Part shown: one piece after another, positions 1 to 12,600 of the stretch
Layout: each line of letters starts with the position of its first letter
Position numbering within the stretch: the stretch's first letter is position 1
Notes under the pieces: model-generated
Database searches by the model: none
What the model saw: only the letters and a program-made list of their open reading frames with translations
Told to the model about the DNA's origin: nothing
Translations under genes and position numbers: made by a program
Assembly: GCA_963377175.1 (NCBI GenBank)
Contig: CAUJNA010000480.1
Location: 697,364 to 761,363 of the forward strand
From: Effrenium voratum
Lineage: Eukaryota; Sar; Dinophyceae; Suessiales; Symbiodiniaceae
Direction: 5' to 3'
Length of the DNA stretch: 64,000 nt

Positions 1-250
<250 letters not shown>

Positions 251-819
251 TTGGTGTTGTTGGTGTTGTTGCTGCTGTGCGTGCTTATAAACTGAAAAAT
301 ATATATATATATACACATACATGGCGGTAGCACTACCACTGCATCTGATCCTCGAACTCCCACATGTGTTGCCACATGCATGAATGCATTTGAGTTCCAT
401 GGGAGCGTAAGTTCGCAACGTCAGATTTCAAGGCTGCCTGCCGCTGTAGCGCAAGATAGCGCAAGGCATCCTTGCGTCAACATGCGAACCTGGAAGCCGT
501 TGTTTGCCACAAGACGCGGGACCCCCGATGAACATCCGATGCCTGTTGCAAAGTCTTGGGCTTCCGAGGAAACACCTACTCAACTTCCCACATCTTCCCA
601 AGAGGCATGTAAGACACTGGGGTGCATGAACAAATGTCAGACAAACATGACATACGGACATCAATCGAAAGTGATAACAAGCATCGATCAGCGTTGTGAA
701 ACTGAAAGCAATGAGATTAAACTTAAGTTATTCCCTTTCCTAGCATTCTCAGCTGAAAGGCAATGCATCTTAATGAACACACTGAACCCACTGCTTTCGA
801 CAAACAAGCGCCAAGTTGC
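251..819. other. Non-coding stretch left of the light-harvesting gene
   Basis: It holds an (AT)n run near 298-313 and no convincing exon on either strand. It is probably intron of the minus-strand light-harvesting polyprotein gene, because the last exon seen (820-916) ends at a splice donor rather than a stop codon. Confidence 0.5.
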
Positions 820-916
820 CATAGTTGCCCGGCTCGGCCGCATCAACCGGCTTGTTCACGCAGAGCTCGTAGCAGCCGCAAAGAGCCACCCACTGCAGCC
901 AGCCCTCAGCGGGCAC
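820..916 (-). CDS. LHC polyprotein exon 10 (unit 2, helix 2)
   Basis: It encodes VPAEGWLQWVALCGCYELCV and NKPVDAAEPGNYG, the counterpart of exon 5. It ends at an ATG|GC donor, so the gene continues to the left; no later exon was found in the window. Confidence 0.8.
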
Positions 917-3900
917 CTCACCGCGCCGATCCAAACTATGCGCTGGTTCTCAAGAGGCAAAAAAGGCGAGCTGGTGAGGAACATGTCACCAATCCACCAA
1001 GAGCAGCAATCAGCAAGAAGGGATCTGAAAGCAAGCCTGGCTTTTTTAATTTGTTCACACAGACGGCCTTCCACCGCAGAGAACTCTCTAGCACCCGCTA
1101 GTGGCTGCTGGACAATGCCTGAAAGTCGCCCAGCTCTGTCACTCAGGGCGAAACTTCATAATTGTTGGGTGGGAGGAGGCTAGGCGCCCAGTGCCTGGTT
1201 TAAAGGGAGACCACTGTAGTAGGCCGCTCAGACATGTTGAAGCAAGTGATTTCAAGTCTGTTCCATCCTAGCACGATTAAAATCTGTTCTACCAACATCA
1301 TGTCAGTAAGAGGCCGAAATTGACATGATAGATTTCCACCGCGCGAGAAATGGCGCGGTGTCCAACGAACGCGGAACCGGCGCCTTGGTGATGGCTTGGA
1401 TGCCGTTGGGCACGTCGGCAAATTTGAGGCTAGAGGAGGGTGCCAAGTATCCTGGGAACTTGAAGTACTCCGGCACCATGTAGCCTCAGAATCAACGTGT
1501 CATGGCCTTCCCTTCCCATCAATATGTATACTTGTAGAAATGCAGTATGCCTATGATATATATACATATATATATATATATATGTGCGTACATGCGTGTT
1601 TAGATAGATAGATAGATTAGATTAGATTAGACTAGACTAGACTAGACTAGACTAGATAGATAGATAGATGGAGTAGATTAGATAGATAGACCAACAGATA
1701 GATAAGATAGATAAGATTGATAGTATAGATAGGATAGATAGGATAGATAAGATAAGATAAGCTAAGATAATACCGGATAAGATAAGATAGATAGATTAAA
1801 TAGATTAACTAGATCGATCTATATATATATATGTGTATAAATATATATGTATATAAATACATAAATATATATACATATGTACTTATATACATCTGTATAT
1901 TAGCTTTTGGGGAGGGACGTGGAGGGGGTGAACCCAGAAACACTGCAACGATCTATGCGTGCGATTGTCGGGAGAATGATACGAGCGACCGACAGCAGAC
2001 CTACTGGGATGATCAAAGATTGCAAGCCATCCCCACCTGGGGAGTGGCCCTGCGGACCTGTTGACACACAGCCAAGTGTTGCTTTGAAAGCCACTGATGA
2101 TGCGCTGTCGCGGCCTTTTTCGGTGTATCCCAGAACCAACTGCTTCAACACAGGATCCTCCAAATAAAGAGGCATGTTGCTCCTGGCTACCGGTTCATCA
2201 GCAAAGAGGCCTGCGTAACAACGTAGAGAAAAGACGTGCCTCAGCATCCCCGCCTCGCACTAGGAAAGACGTGGGGGGGGGAGAAGCGGCATCCACACAA
2301 GCCACCTTCTGTACCCGCAAAGGGGAAATGTTGATAGGCCCCTTGCTATGGCAATGGCTGTAAACCAATCATGCAAAATCAATCTAACTATACCTGCCAT
2401 TCTGGGAGGCTTCCAAACATGCCAGCAAGATACCAATGCTCCGCTAGGTGTGTTGCAATCATTTGCTCCTCTGCAAACTAACCTGAAACTTGAACAAGTC
2501 CGCAAAAAGGGTTTCCCCGGTTTCCCCTCTTTAAACATGATAACTCGCGTTTTGATGCATTCCATGTTCCTTTTCAGGGGCTGAAAGGCTGAAGGCTTTC
2601 CGGGGGGATACCTCAGCCAGGATGCCGATGGTGGCGAACATGGCCACCCGGCCGTTCTTCAGCTCCGACTCCCTGCGGCGTCGGAAGGTCTCCACGTCCC
2701 CGTCCTTGGAGAGGCCCAGCGGGTCAAAGTAGCCCACAGGCGCCTCTCAGAGGCTCCATATACCAAAAAATGGATGGATGGCACGGCAAATTTTCCTGGC
2801 AAAAAAAACACACGTGCGAGGGCAAGTTTCTAGATATTCAGGTTCCACCAGCCTTGGCAGAAGAGAGCTGCGAAATGACGTAACTGCATGGTTGACTTAC
2901 ACAGAATTCCTGCTTAAGCGCATCCCGTTTGAAACCACCCCACCACCCAAGTCATGCTGACGACTCTGGCTGAATTAGTGTGCTTCACAAGCTTGAAAGA
3001 GGAACCTTCATGATCGGAGGAATCGGTTTCTGGACCGCACATTAGGGTATATAATGTGAACCTAAGCACCACCGTGCTTTCCCGTGCAAGGCAAACGCAT
3101 ATACTCAGTAGCCGTTGAAGGACTCCACCCCAGCCGACTTTTCCCAGGCCGTGCCTGCACTCCCAGCTCGCCCTCGAAGGCGCGCAGGGGGCTGTCCGTG
3201 TAATTGGCCCAATCGCCCCAGGCAGAGCCCGTCAGACCATCCTGCACATGTTCAACACCCTGCCAACGGTGCTACTCTGAGCTCTTGCGTCTTCCAGGCC
3301 TTCCCAGCTCACAAGTTCGCCAAAAGTGTACGGCGCGCTTTTGCCCTGATCCTTTGCAACTGCAGAAAAGCGGCTAAAGAGAAAGGGCACCATGCGATCA
3401 CACCTGCAAGCCTCCCATGAGCCCTTGAGCTCGAGCATTCTCGAGCCTGGAAGAACATCCCGATGATGGCCATCATCGCCAGGCGCCCGTTGGCGAGCTC
3501 GGCGTTCAGCTTCTTTTTCTTGGTCTCCTCGTCCGTGATGGCCTTGCCGCCCAGGTACCCGGGAAGGCCCAGGAAGCCGTACCTTGCTAACATAGCAACT
3601 ACCGGCCGTGGCTCAAAGGCAACCAAAATCACAGGTCAAACGGTTTCTTCTCCCCATCATACCCTTTGGAGCAAAGTAGGCCAATAAAAACCAACAAAAA
3701 GACAGCAGAGGTGAAGAGGTCCATTTTGGAGATCTGAGAGGCTCATAGTTGGTCGTGGACTCCCCGAAGAGGCGAGTCTGCAGCTTGCCTGGGGGGTTGC
3801 TGGGCACCTGGTGCATGAGCCACAGGTCGCAGATGCCGCAGAATATGGTGTACTGGAACCAGCCGACCGCTGGAACCTGTACTTCGACCAGCCAAACTCA

Positions 3901-5962
3901 TGCCGCCCCGATAGATTACAAAGTTTAACAAAGGTCTTCAAAAAAGTCACTGCTGGTCACGCAAATGGCGTGATGCCAACTGCAACATGCCATGAACTTC
4001 ACGGCAACTTCACACATACCTTCAAGATTCGGACACGCCTCTTTGCCTAACACCATGTTTCCTGATACATACGGCCAGGAACCTTGGTCACCGCCGCCAA
4101 GCCGTTGGGGATGTCTGCGAACTTGAGGTCGCTGCTGGGGGACAATAAGCCGGGGAATCGGACAAACTCCTACAAGGCAACCGGCGCTGGCGAGAAGAAG
4201 GCCATAAGTCCATTTTGAGGGAGGAAATTGGGCCACACACCTCCGAAGAGCGACGAATAGGGAGACGCTGGAAATCATTCAGCATTTTTCATGCCAAGCA
4301 ATGTATATCTGAATGCAGATACCTCTGTATGTCTTCCATAGTCACCATTGCACCAGCAATGGTGCGATGCATGCTGGGGGACAAGGAGGCTGTAGAGGCC
4401 GGCTGCACATGCAGCGAAGGGTGGGAACACACGACAGTATTCAAAGCAGACAAGAATGGGCTTGAAGAACAAGGCATGACACAATTAACGGAAACAAACA
4501 AAAATGCAAAATGCATGAATTATATTTTGCAGTTTACATGTTGTTTGCAACATGGTTGCGCACCATGCTCGGACTTATTGAAGATCCCTTAAGGAGCCCC
4601 AAAGCAGCCCTACGCCCATGCCTTGCGAGAGGTTTGTGGTTGCTTACCGGTTGACGTAGGTGACAAGGGAATCAAAGGCAAAAATGCGCTCATGCAAGGG
4701 AAACGGAGGATGGCCAGGGCTTTTAATCCCAGAAGGGGTCGCTGAGCTGATTTTTTCTGTAGGAGGTACCATGGAATATGACCCCTGGTTGAATAAACCG
4801 CTGAGACGTTGGAAACAGAACAGAACAAACAAACAACTAACCAAACAAACAAACAAAACATATCAAAACCAACAACAAACACACAAGCAAACACGCAAAC
4901 AATTTATTGGGGTGCTACTTGTCTGCCGCGGATCACTGGGATAAAAAGGGGCAGGGCTCGCAGGACACCTAATCTTCAACCTTGAATCACTCCTGTTCGG
5001 CCGAGCTAAGGCTTAAACATATTCGAAAGTTCAGCGAGGTCTTAATGAACCCAGTGACCCAAATGGTAGAACAAGAAAGGTTGGTCGATCCCCTTGTCAG
5101 CTAACAATCACAAACAACGCATTTATTTGACTCCCGAACTAACCAAGGCAATTCCTGCACGATGTAGCCGGTGCAGGCGAGCATGGCCACCCTGCCGTGC
5201 TTGATCTCCACCACCCGGCGCCGGTAGAAGTCCTTGGCGTCGCCGTCCGCCGTAAACCCGGCGGGGTCCCAAAATCCCACCGGAGCCTGGCGGAGAACGT
5301 GAACGACGTGTGTGTGTGTGATAGAAAACACTCTAACCTTGAAAAACACATAAGTCTCATATATGTATGGCTGAAAATCGATATTGTTTTTAGTGCAATG
5401 AGAAGATACCACATGTCACCAAACGTTGACCCAGCAAATGACGTCTTTGTAAAGAGATATTCACCCGCGGAAAGCAGCCCTGAGTTCCAAGGTGTCCAAA
5501 TGACTGAGCCAACCCGTGGTGGAGTCCAACTTCCAAATGGATACCAAAGAGTAATCTGTTCGCAAATCTCTTTTCGCCCGAAGACCGAGGCCGACCTGGA
5601 CGCCCAGCTCTCCCTCGAAGGCGCGCAAAGCAGGAGCTGTGCGTGTCTGTCGCGCGGCCGCCAGGGCAGAGACACCCAGGGCCACCCCCACAGTGCTCAG
5701 CACACTGGAGCTGGCACCAGCACTGCCGTTGCCTGCCAAATTGGCTCGAAAAAAACAACGTTTGGCCACCAGCATGGTGGCATGTAGCCCTGAAACACCA
5801 CCGGTCCAACAAGAAAAGGAAGTTCGCCAAGGCAGCCAAGTTGCTGGCGCTGGCTGCGTTGCGGAGCGCAGGGCCTCGCGTGGTCTGAGGCAGCGCCACG
5901 AAGGCGGCCGCGCTCGCCACGGCACCAGCAGCGGCTGCAGTCTTGGAGAGGCGGGGGGCCAT
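820..5962 (-). CDS. Peridinin-type chlorophyll a/c light-harvesting polyprotein gene (multi-exon, 3' end outside window)
   Basis: This gene encodes thylakoid antenna proteins that bind chlorophyll a/c and carotenoid and pass excitation to the photosystems. Ten exons can be read: 5826-5962, 5596-5732, 5155-5286, 4083-4169, 3789-3876, 3447-3586, 3155-3241, 2612-2743, 1384-1484 and 820-916. The first encodes an Ala-rich leader starting MAPRLSKTAA. The rest encode repeated LHC units with AFEGELGVQ, APVGFWDP or APVGYFDP, helix motifs EIKHGRVAM, ELKNGRVAM and ELANGRLAM, then FRFPG/FKFPG and LKFADIPNG. Matching exons of successive units have identical lengths (132/132 nt and 87 nt), which supports tandem unit duplication. 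Several exon ends fit GC donors and one fits GA. Dinoflagellate LHC genes are commonly polyproteins cleaved between units. The frame across the 2612/1484 junction does not resolve by eye. Confidence 0.9.
1384..1484 (-). CDS. LHC polyprotein exon 9 (unit 2, loop)
   Basis: It encodes YMVPEYFKFPGYLAPSSSLK, then FADVPNGIQAITK, and ends at an AAG|GC donor. It carries 14 nt more than exon 4 at its 5' side, and the phase from exon 8 is unresolved. Either the acceptor is misplaced or a small lesion exists. Confidence 0.8.
1556..1900. repeat. AT and GATA/TAGAC microsatellite block
   Basis: (AT)n near 1556-1582 is followed by shifting 4-6 bp units (GATA, GATTA, GACTA, GATAA) to about 1815, then more AT-rich repeats. 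It lies within an intron or flank of the light-harvesting gene. Confidence 0.9.
2612..2743 (-). CDS. LHC polyprotein exon 8 (unit 2, helix 1)
   Basis: It has 44 codons, from APVGYFDPLGLSKDGD to ELKNGRVAMFATIGILAE. It has exactly the length of exon 3. The acceptor is GAG|G and the donor GAG|GT. Confidence 0.92.
3155..3241 (-). CDS. LHC polyprotein exon 7 (unit 1/2 junction)
   Basis: It has 29 codons, DGLTGSAWGDWANYTDSPLR and then AFEGELGVQ. It ends unit 1 and opens unit 2, so the proteolytic junction should lie here. The donor is CAG|GC. Confidence 0.92.
3447..3586 (-). CDS. LHC polyprotein exon 6 (unit 1, helix 3)
   Basis: It encodes YGFLGLPGYLGGKAITDEET and then LNAELANGRLAMMAIIGMFFQ, the third chlorophyll-binding helix. 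The donor is CAG|GC. Confidence 0.92.
3789..3876 (-). CDS. LHC polyprotein exon 5 (unit 1, helix 2)
   Basis: It encodes VPAVGWFQYTIFCGICDLWL and MHQVPSNPP, the middle membrane helix. Two donors are possible: CAG|GT at 3808, or CAG|GC at 3789. The latter keeps frame into exon 6. Confidence 0.8.
4083..4169 (-). CDS. LHC polyprotein exon 4 (unit 1, loop)
   Basis: It has 29 codons with EFVRFPGLLSPSSDLKFADI, then PNGLAAVTK, the conserved stromal-loop segment. The acceptor is TAG|G and the donor AAG|GT. Confidence 0.9.
4818..4905. repeat. AAAC-type microsatellite in LHC intron
   Basis: Imperfect AAAC/CAAA units lie inside the long intron between LHC exons 3 and 4. The same unit recurs at 13.3, 14.2 and 15.5 kb. 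Confidence 0.75.
5155..5286 (-). CDS. LHC polyprotein exon 3 (unit 1, helix 1)
   Basis: It has 44 codons, from APVGFWDPAGFTADGD to EIKHGRVAMLACTGYIVQ. The E-x-K-H-G-R motif is the chlorophyll-binding helix signature of LHC proteins. The donor reads CAG|GA, a non-canonical type known from dinoflagellates. Confidence 0.92.
5596..5732 (-). CDS. LHC polyprotein exon 2
   Basis: It encodes a hydrophobic Ala/Val-rich stretch (VLSTVGVALGVSALAAARQT, probably a thylakoid-transfer segment) and then LRAFEGELGVQ, the start of LHC unit 1. It is bounded by GGCAG|GC (acceptor side) and CAG|GT (donor). Confidence 0.85.
5826..5962 (-). CDS. LHC polyprotein exon 1 (leader)
   Basis: It starts at ATG 5962. The Ala/Ser-rich leader MAPRLSKTAAAAGAVASA, then FVALPQTTRGPALRNAAS, resembles a plastid-targeting presequence. 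The donor position is uncertain, so the low-coordinate end is approximate. Confidence 0.7.
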
Positions 5963-6294
5963 GGTCGAGCCAGCGAAAGTCGCGGGTGCCGACGCGTGAT
6001 GCTGAGCTCGAGCAAAAAATGGCACTGCACAGTGCTCTCGTTGGTTGTGCCAAGCTGCAACCATTGCACAAAAGAGAACCGCAGATACGTACATCAAGAG
6101 AACAAGCATTCAGGTTGGCGAACCAACGGACGAACCGCGCGGAAACAAGCAACATGAGAAAGCAATCATGCACGCCGCCACACACAGAGCAAGCCAACCA
6201 AAACATACAGGAGTACCAAGCACCAATGCAACACCAAGAAAAAACAACGATCCGACGAGCAAAAAAGCCAAGCTGCAAGGCCCAGAAGTTGCGC

Positions 6295-6460
6295 CTCGCT
6301 GCACCACACATCCTGCAGTGCCCAGCGGCCCTTCGCCACACCGCCGAAAACGAGGAGTCGGGTGCCCAAGGCAACCAGGGCATGGTCGCAGCGCGCCGGC
6401 CACGCCGCCGCATAGGACGACCAGTCGACAGGCTCGAGGGTCATGGCGAACATGGGCTCC
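6295..6460 (-). CDS. Kelch-repeat protein exon
   Basis: The reading EPMFAMTLEPVDWSS then ARCDHALVALGTRLLVFGG and ALQDVWC is a Kelch beta-propeller blade: a hydrophobic strand ending in the Gly-Gly doublet, then a spaced Trp. The acceptor is CAG|GG at 6460, and a GAG|GC donor fits 6295. Kelch propellers are protein-interaction domains, and one blade does not identify the protein. It lies just upstream of the LHC leader exon on the same strand and is probably the end part of a separate gene. Confidence 0.65.
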
Positions 6461-7038
6461 CTGGCGCCATCAAGAAAATGAACTTTGATGTAACCTGAGA
6501 CAAATCGGTGTGGCCCTATGTAATCATTGCAATCTGCTGGTGCTGGTGCTACCCCAAGAGGCAAAGTCTCCGTTTGCTCGGGACTTTCCCTGATCTCGAC
6601 ATTCTGCACGCTCTGGCGGTTGATTGCTTCGAGCCCTTAATTGCATGCTTCCTATGGCTCGGATCTTCGGTTTGTGTTGAATATTGTTGGCTGCTTTGCA
6701 TCTGCAGCGTGCCTTAAAACTCAGCAGGGAAGCGCTAAACCATTTGCTTTCCGCTTTCCCGATCTGGGAGGCCGGCCGCTTGCCAAGCACCTCTGCCTTG
6801 AGAAACAATTGGCGTCACCAATGCACAGACCTCAAGCGTCTCCCACTTCGACCAGATCCTTCAAACCAGCTAGTGAAGCATGTAGCATCGTACAACAAGT
6901 TCATGATCAAAGCTCAACGTGCGAATCACATTTTATACGAGCACTCTGGCTAATGCTACCACAGGGTAGCCAACCATCCCCCAAAATGACAGCTTTCCTT
7001 GGTTTCCATCTTAACCGGCCCGAATTTCGGGGACCCTG

Positions 7039-7098
7039 AAAAACACACACACACAGACATACACCCACACACCCACACACTCACACACACACACACAC
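7039..7098. repeat. CA dinucleotide microsatellite
   Basis: CA units interrupted by CCA, TCA and GACAT, within non-coding host DNA. Confidence 0.85.
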
Positions 7099-7160
7099 CT
7101 GTCTTTGGAACCCCGGAGGGAGAGCACCTCGTAGTCCTTCTCTTGGACGCCGAATGCCTG
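7098..7160 (-). CDS. Possible small exon of unknown gene
   Basis: The minus strand reads AFGVQEKDYEVLSLRGSKDR between a plausible AG|G acceptor and a CAG|GT donor, with no stop. It may belong to the same transcript as the Kelch exon at 6.3 kb. Support is only codon-like sequence plus splice borders. Confidence 0.35.
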
Positions 7161-7199
7161 CCGACTTCAGCCGCAAAAGCAAGACTGCGAAGCTCGTAG

Positions 7200-9509
7200 C
7201 TGGACACCTGACCAACTGGGCAGGGGTCACTGGATTTCCGATTCCCCTTGAAGTTTTATCTTGTTGGCAAAATCACGTACAAATGTCACTGTTGGAAGTT
7301 GGAGGTCCGAAAAAGAGAAATCGAGTGACCCCTGACTGGGTGGCGAAGTCTAGGAGCATTCAAAATGCGACCAGAGGATTCTGCCCCACTGATCATCCTC
7401 TGACCATTCACCAGCACCTCTGACACTTCTTAGCGGCTGTGCAAGCCGCCAGCTGCTTCCCTCAAAACCCTCTGCCGTCGGCAGCCAGCCAAGGAGCCAG
7501 TACCTCCCAATGCGACTTTCGTATATTTGCATTCTGAGAAAGGCATGCTTTAGAGCTGGTCATGCGGTCCTTCAGGAACCATCTGCCCGTAAGGGTGGCC
7601 GACATTGAGCCAGGATCCGGGCGCTTTTTGTCAAGCAGGTGCCCTAAAACATGGTGTCTTGCGTGTCTTTCCTTGCACCCGAATCTTGAACCCGCTTCTG
7701 TGGGGAGGTGTCCCTTGACATGCCCAGGAAGTGCTTGATAAGATGCAGCCCGCGGCTTGCCCAAACATTTGCTGGCAGTTGGTCAGCTTGCTGAAGGGCG
7801 CAAGTCATCCATGCTGCGAACCTTCTCAAATGCATCGTGCCATCTTCATGCCAGGCCAACCCTCTGCATGAGCCGGACCCAGCCGGCCCGCGGGCTTCTG
7901 ATATCTTGAATCGTGCCGAGTTCATGGCACCCACGTTGGCATTCAAGCGTGTCCAATCTTGCTAAGACCTTTTAAGCCTTGCTAACAGGACAAACCTGAA
8001 GCAAATACCACAGGAAAACCTTTTGGATACGGGCAAATCCTCCCATCGCGGCGGCAAGGTCGAACCGCGCTCCAAAGAGGAGCCCCGGTCATACAAAAGA
8101 AGAAGAAGAGGGGTAATCATCTGATAGTGCAGAATAGCGAAGAACACAAGTCTATTTACTATTTGCTGTGTCCCTGAAGGATTGCCGGTGGGAAGTGCGA
8201 TCCATAGTCATTCGATCCATTGAGCGAAAGCCGTTGTGCTTGGCAGCTGCACGGCGCGGGGCTCTGTTTCACGCCCGTCGTTCCTGTACACGTGTGACCT
8301 CTCACCGAAAGATGAGCAGCAGCAAAACGACTGGAGCTTTTCGGCTCCCCCTTGTCACGGCACATTTCAATCTCAGGAGCTTTCAGCGGCTCAACCCTGG
8401 TGAAGGGCTGTCTCAAAGGGTGCTTTTGTTGAAACAACACTGCCCTTGCCCCCTCAAACAGCTTCCCCCTCTTCGCGAGTTTGACCCCAAACAAATTGAT
8501 CACCCTTTTGATGCGGCTCATGTGAAACGCAAGCTGGCTACAACCAGCCGCAAAAAACGCTCGGGCGGCCTCAGGAACGGACTCACCAAATTGCCTTGAA
8601 TCATTCACTTGCCCAAAGTCATTCTTAGAATTTATTTTTGTTTGCTATTGGGCCGTGACTCGCAAAATCGCCCTGAAAGACTCACCGGCCAGACATTTCC
8701 CAGTCACTCCTTCCACTGTTCTGGGTTGGTGATTCAGTTGGGAACTAACCCACTGAACCACCCCTTTCGCAAGCCGCCGAAGCGCAGGGCGCAAACGCAA
8801 CGCAGCCGCGCCCTTTATGGGCTAGACCTAAAGCAACGTATGTTGTGCCAGGAGTGACATACTGCCGGACTCTCGAGCTGGAAGGCTCGAAGCTGGCTAA
8901 CTTGCCACCATCTGCAACTCTGCTTGACCTCAAACTGACTTCAAGGCCATCTCATGTGGGAACGCGCATCTCAAATACAAAATAAACACCCAATCCAGCC
9001 TGGCTACCCTACAGCCAATGTTCCGAGCTGGTCAGCGAGCAAGTTCCCAGTCACTCCGGTACGCCAGCGCAATGCCACCCGACTAGCTCAGCGGTTAAGC
9101 CTGAAGCACAGGCGCACGCTGCAAGAGATACGCTGGATTTCTATTGGTAAATTCCACAAAAAATCCACCGCCTGAAGTAACGTCAGCTCGTTTTACCCCC
9201 GAATGAGCTCGCCCCAGAAGACAGAGCATATGTCTTGCTAGCCTTGCCTAATTCATGAGCCTGCCGGTCTGAAGTCGGGTATTCATCCTTCAATACTCTC
9301 CTAGCCCACGCAACAAACGGAAATCAGACAGAACATTGGCAGCCATGCACTTGATTCGTTGATGGCGAGGCAAGCCGCAACCGGCCTTCTCTTCATCTCC
9401 GCCTTCCTTGGCCAGTCGCTAGCGCGCAACATGCAAGAACGGGCAGCGTGTACGCAACAGGAACGGGAACTGGAAGGAAACCAGGCAAACATATGAGGTG
9501 TAGCCCCAG
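7200..9509. other. Host stretch with no recognisable gene
   Basis: Both strands contain only short unconvincing open frames. I see no conserved domain, repeat array or RNA gene. Confidence 0.5.
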
Positions 9510-9621
9510 CTAAGTCACTCCAGGAAGGATCGTTTTCAGGAAGCTCTCAATCTCAGGCGCTGACTGCTTCTCCATCCGGGCCTGGTCTCTTTCAACCTCG
9601 GATGGGAAGGCTTCGAGGGTC
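9510..9621 (-). CDS. Terminal exon of unknown gene
   Basis: It opens after a CACAG|G acceptor and encodes about 36 residues of charged, probably helical sequence (TLEAFPSEVERDQARMEKQS, then APEIESFLKTILPGVT) ending in TAG at 9510-9512. Earlier exons should lie to the right on the minus strand. I do not recognise the family. Confidence 0.45.
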
Positions 9622-12600
9622 CTGTGGAAGGCGAATACAGCTCACACTGAGCCGGAGTCCTGCGAATTCTCAAGATAATTGAAATTTGGACCAGTCATAC
9701 GAGTTACATGGGTGTGTCTAGGGGACCCGCCGAAGCTTCTAATTGATTTGTGTTTAAGCGCTTGAAACCATCTGACAAGGGTCTCTCCGTACTTTTAGCA
9801 AACCCATCATAGAAGCATGCTTGGCTGTTTGGCATCCATACTCCAACCCAGCCAAAGCTGAATCAACAAAAACCACCCTCCCATGCCTGTGGTACGATCC
9901 CGCCACTCCGGATACCATATCGGAGTGACATCACCACTGTACTTACGTCGCACAGGATCCAAAGCTGCTACTACGCCTCTAGCCGCTCAAACGAAACCTG
10001 ACTGACGCCTGTGGCTTGTCAAGGGGCCTTTTGGCGTGTGGTATGGAAATTTGTTGTTCCCGGATATGCAATCTTCATGGATGAAGGATCCCAATGCTTG
10101 ACTGCTTCGTTTGTCCGGGAAGGAGAGCAACCATGGCTAAATCAATCACAAGAGATCAACACATGTCCCCAATTTCAGCGAGCATGTGGACAACCATGCG
10201 CGGCTGGCGTCTGATTGCTGTTGGCCCTTTGCTTGCCATTGCTTGCGCATTGGGCTATGCACGGCTGAAGCTTGACCAAACATGCAAGGACGCCTCTTAA
10301 GTTGCCTAGTTCTTTCGTTGCCCCAGATCCAAACGTAGGGGTGTCTTTGTTCGAGGGTATTTGTTTGTGGTTGCTTTGCAGGGAAACTCACAGACAACCC
10401 TCTAAATGTGGGGGGGGGGGGGGGGGTGGGCTTCCATATCCTACTATTGTAGATGATGCAGAGGTCTTTCCAACAGGAAACAAACCAACAGCACCATGGA
10501 TAACCTCGATTTGAAAGAAACGCGCATGCAGGATTCCACTTTTTGACTACCCCAAGGAACACTTAATCCCGGAAGTTCCTCTTTTGGGAGTAATGAGCCA
10601 CCCTGGGTTAAGCCTATCCTGAACTGGACAAAAGTGGAACTTGGACATGACCGTTTGCAACCCGCAAAGTGCCAGTTGCCATCTCGCACCGCTGCTCAGC
10701 CGTCGGCGCTCTCCGCAATCTCTGGGATAATCCTCGGAGCATCCGTTGGCCGAAGTGCGGCCATTGCTTGTTCAATACTTGAGAACCATGCAACCGACTA
10801 ATTAAACAGTACTTTCCCAGGCCCCAAATCCTCCAAGACTAGATTCCCTCTGTCCGTGTCTCTCTGTCTCTCTTTCTTTCTCTCTCTGTCTCTCTCCGTC
10901 AGGAAGCAATGAGCCACTCAAGCCCCTTCCAACCTTCAAGGCTAGGACTTCCTCGTGCCCAGCCAAGCTGGCCCAAAGCCACAACTTTCAGGAGCAATAC
11001 ATCAAAAAAGCCAAAAAACAAAAAAGAAGCTGATGGAGCCGCCGAGGCTATCAGCAGGTTCCCCCCCGATGCATGGTAATGCCCCTCCAGACGTTAGAAT
11101 TTCTAGACCGCAAATCTCCCGCCGACCCGAACTCCAGTCTTACTGGGGGACATTTTGGAACCAACGCTATACCATGTTTGAGCCGATTCGACAACAGCAC
11201 AAGTCCAAAGAATGACTTAGATTTACGCTGTTGAAATTCCTTGATTACTGGTCAGTGGAACATTTTTTGGGTCTGAAAGGGTGGATGTAATTTGGACAAG
11301 GACCGTAGCAGAACGCTCTTGGGGCACAGTTGGTCACAATTGTACCCTGCATCTATTCCGGGGCCGTGCTTGCTATTAAGGGGGAAGAGTTCAACATGGA
11401 GCCTGACCCGGGGTTACATGTTAGTTAGAAACCCCTTTGGCCAATGGTGCTGCAAGGAAACATGAAGCGAATCATAGTGTCATTTTATGATTGGTCCATA
11501 GGAGTGTTCCGCCTTCTTTGATTTGCTCCGATTTACGCATGCTGGAAATTTGCTAAGATCAAAAAAGAATCCCGCCAAATTAGCAAAGGGTCGCCTGCAA
11601 AAATGAAACATTGCTCCTAGTCATAAGCCAAAGGCTTACTATTCCGGTCTGCATACCACGTCTTTGAGCATTTTTGCAAGAAAGGGCACGAGGCAGCGGC
11701 TCGTTGTGATGGCCCAGCGTGTGCTTGATCTGCTGGCCTTGGCTGTTTACACAGGGTCCCGAAGTCATCGTCAGGCGTTGCTGGCCAGCCCGTTTGCCCG
11801 ACAAACTGTAGGAAAACCAAAATCCTGACACATCCAGGTTTCAGGCGGCGGCTACCAATCGGCCCTAAGCTAGCCCAGCCATAACAAACCGAGCAAGGCT
11901 GGAACCCCCAGTATATTTGTTAAAGTGTGCGTGCAATGCCATCTCGACTTTCCTCATCTTGTTGGCAGTAGTTTGGTGCTTCTGAGTCTCATCTCACGGG
12001 GGGCTCAAAGCATATCTCATTGACACACCTGCCAGCATGCAAATGGTTGCTCCGCTGAGCACATTAAGAGGGTCTCCCAAAACAGCCAAACTTGTCCTCT
12101 GCAAAGGTGCTTTTGGATTCAATAAGCTTTCTGCTCCTTGCTTCCTGCTGGCCAGCTACAAGCACTCCAGGCAACCCGCTTTTTGTCAGCAGGCCCTCAA
12201 GCATGTTGTCGATCCTGGGGGTCCACGACGCGCAACGGCAGCAAAGCTCGAAGCGAGCGAACAGCCATCCAATCTGTGAATGCAGTCTGCGCATGTTTTT
12301 GTTCTTCTTTTTTTTCTTTTAAACAGTATGCCCCACTTCCTCAACGAACCCAAACAAGATGGGTGAGCTAATCAGGGATGAATTGTGTGGCAGAATGAAG
12401 GCACAAGCGCAGGGCGAAGAAACCCAAAGGAACTGCGCTGAGCAGCAACAAGTGGCAGGAATGTCCAAAACATGGCAGACTCCAACAAATAGCCCACCCA
12501 GCAACCAGTTTACAGCTTCGCATTGAGAGGTGGACCCTCCCAACTTGATTTGCCAGTTGTAAGACTTGTTTTCAGCCTGCTATATATTCAGCCCAACCAC

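Noticed and set aside
9078..9150. tRNA-like start (CTAGCTCAGCGGTTAAG)
   Set aside because: The D-arm resemblance is not followed by a plausible anticodon arm, T-loop or acceptor pairing.
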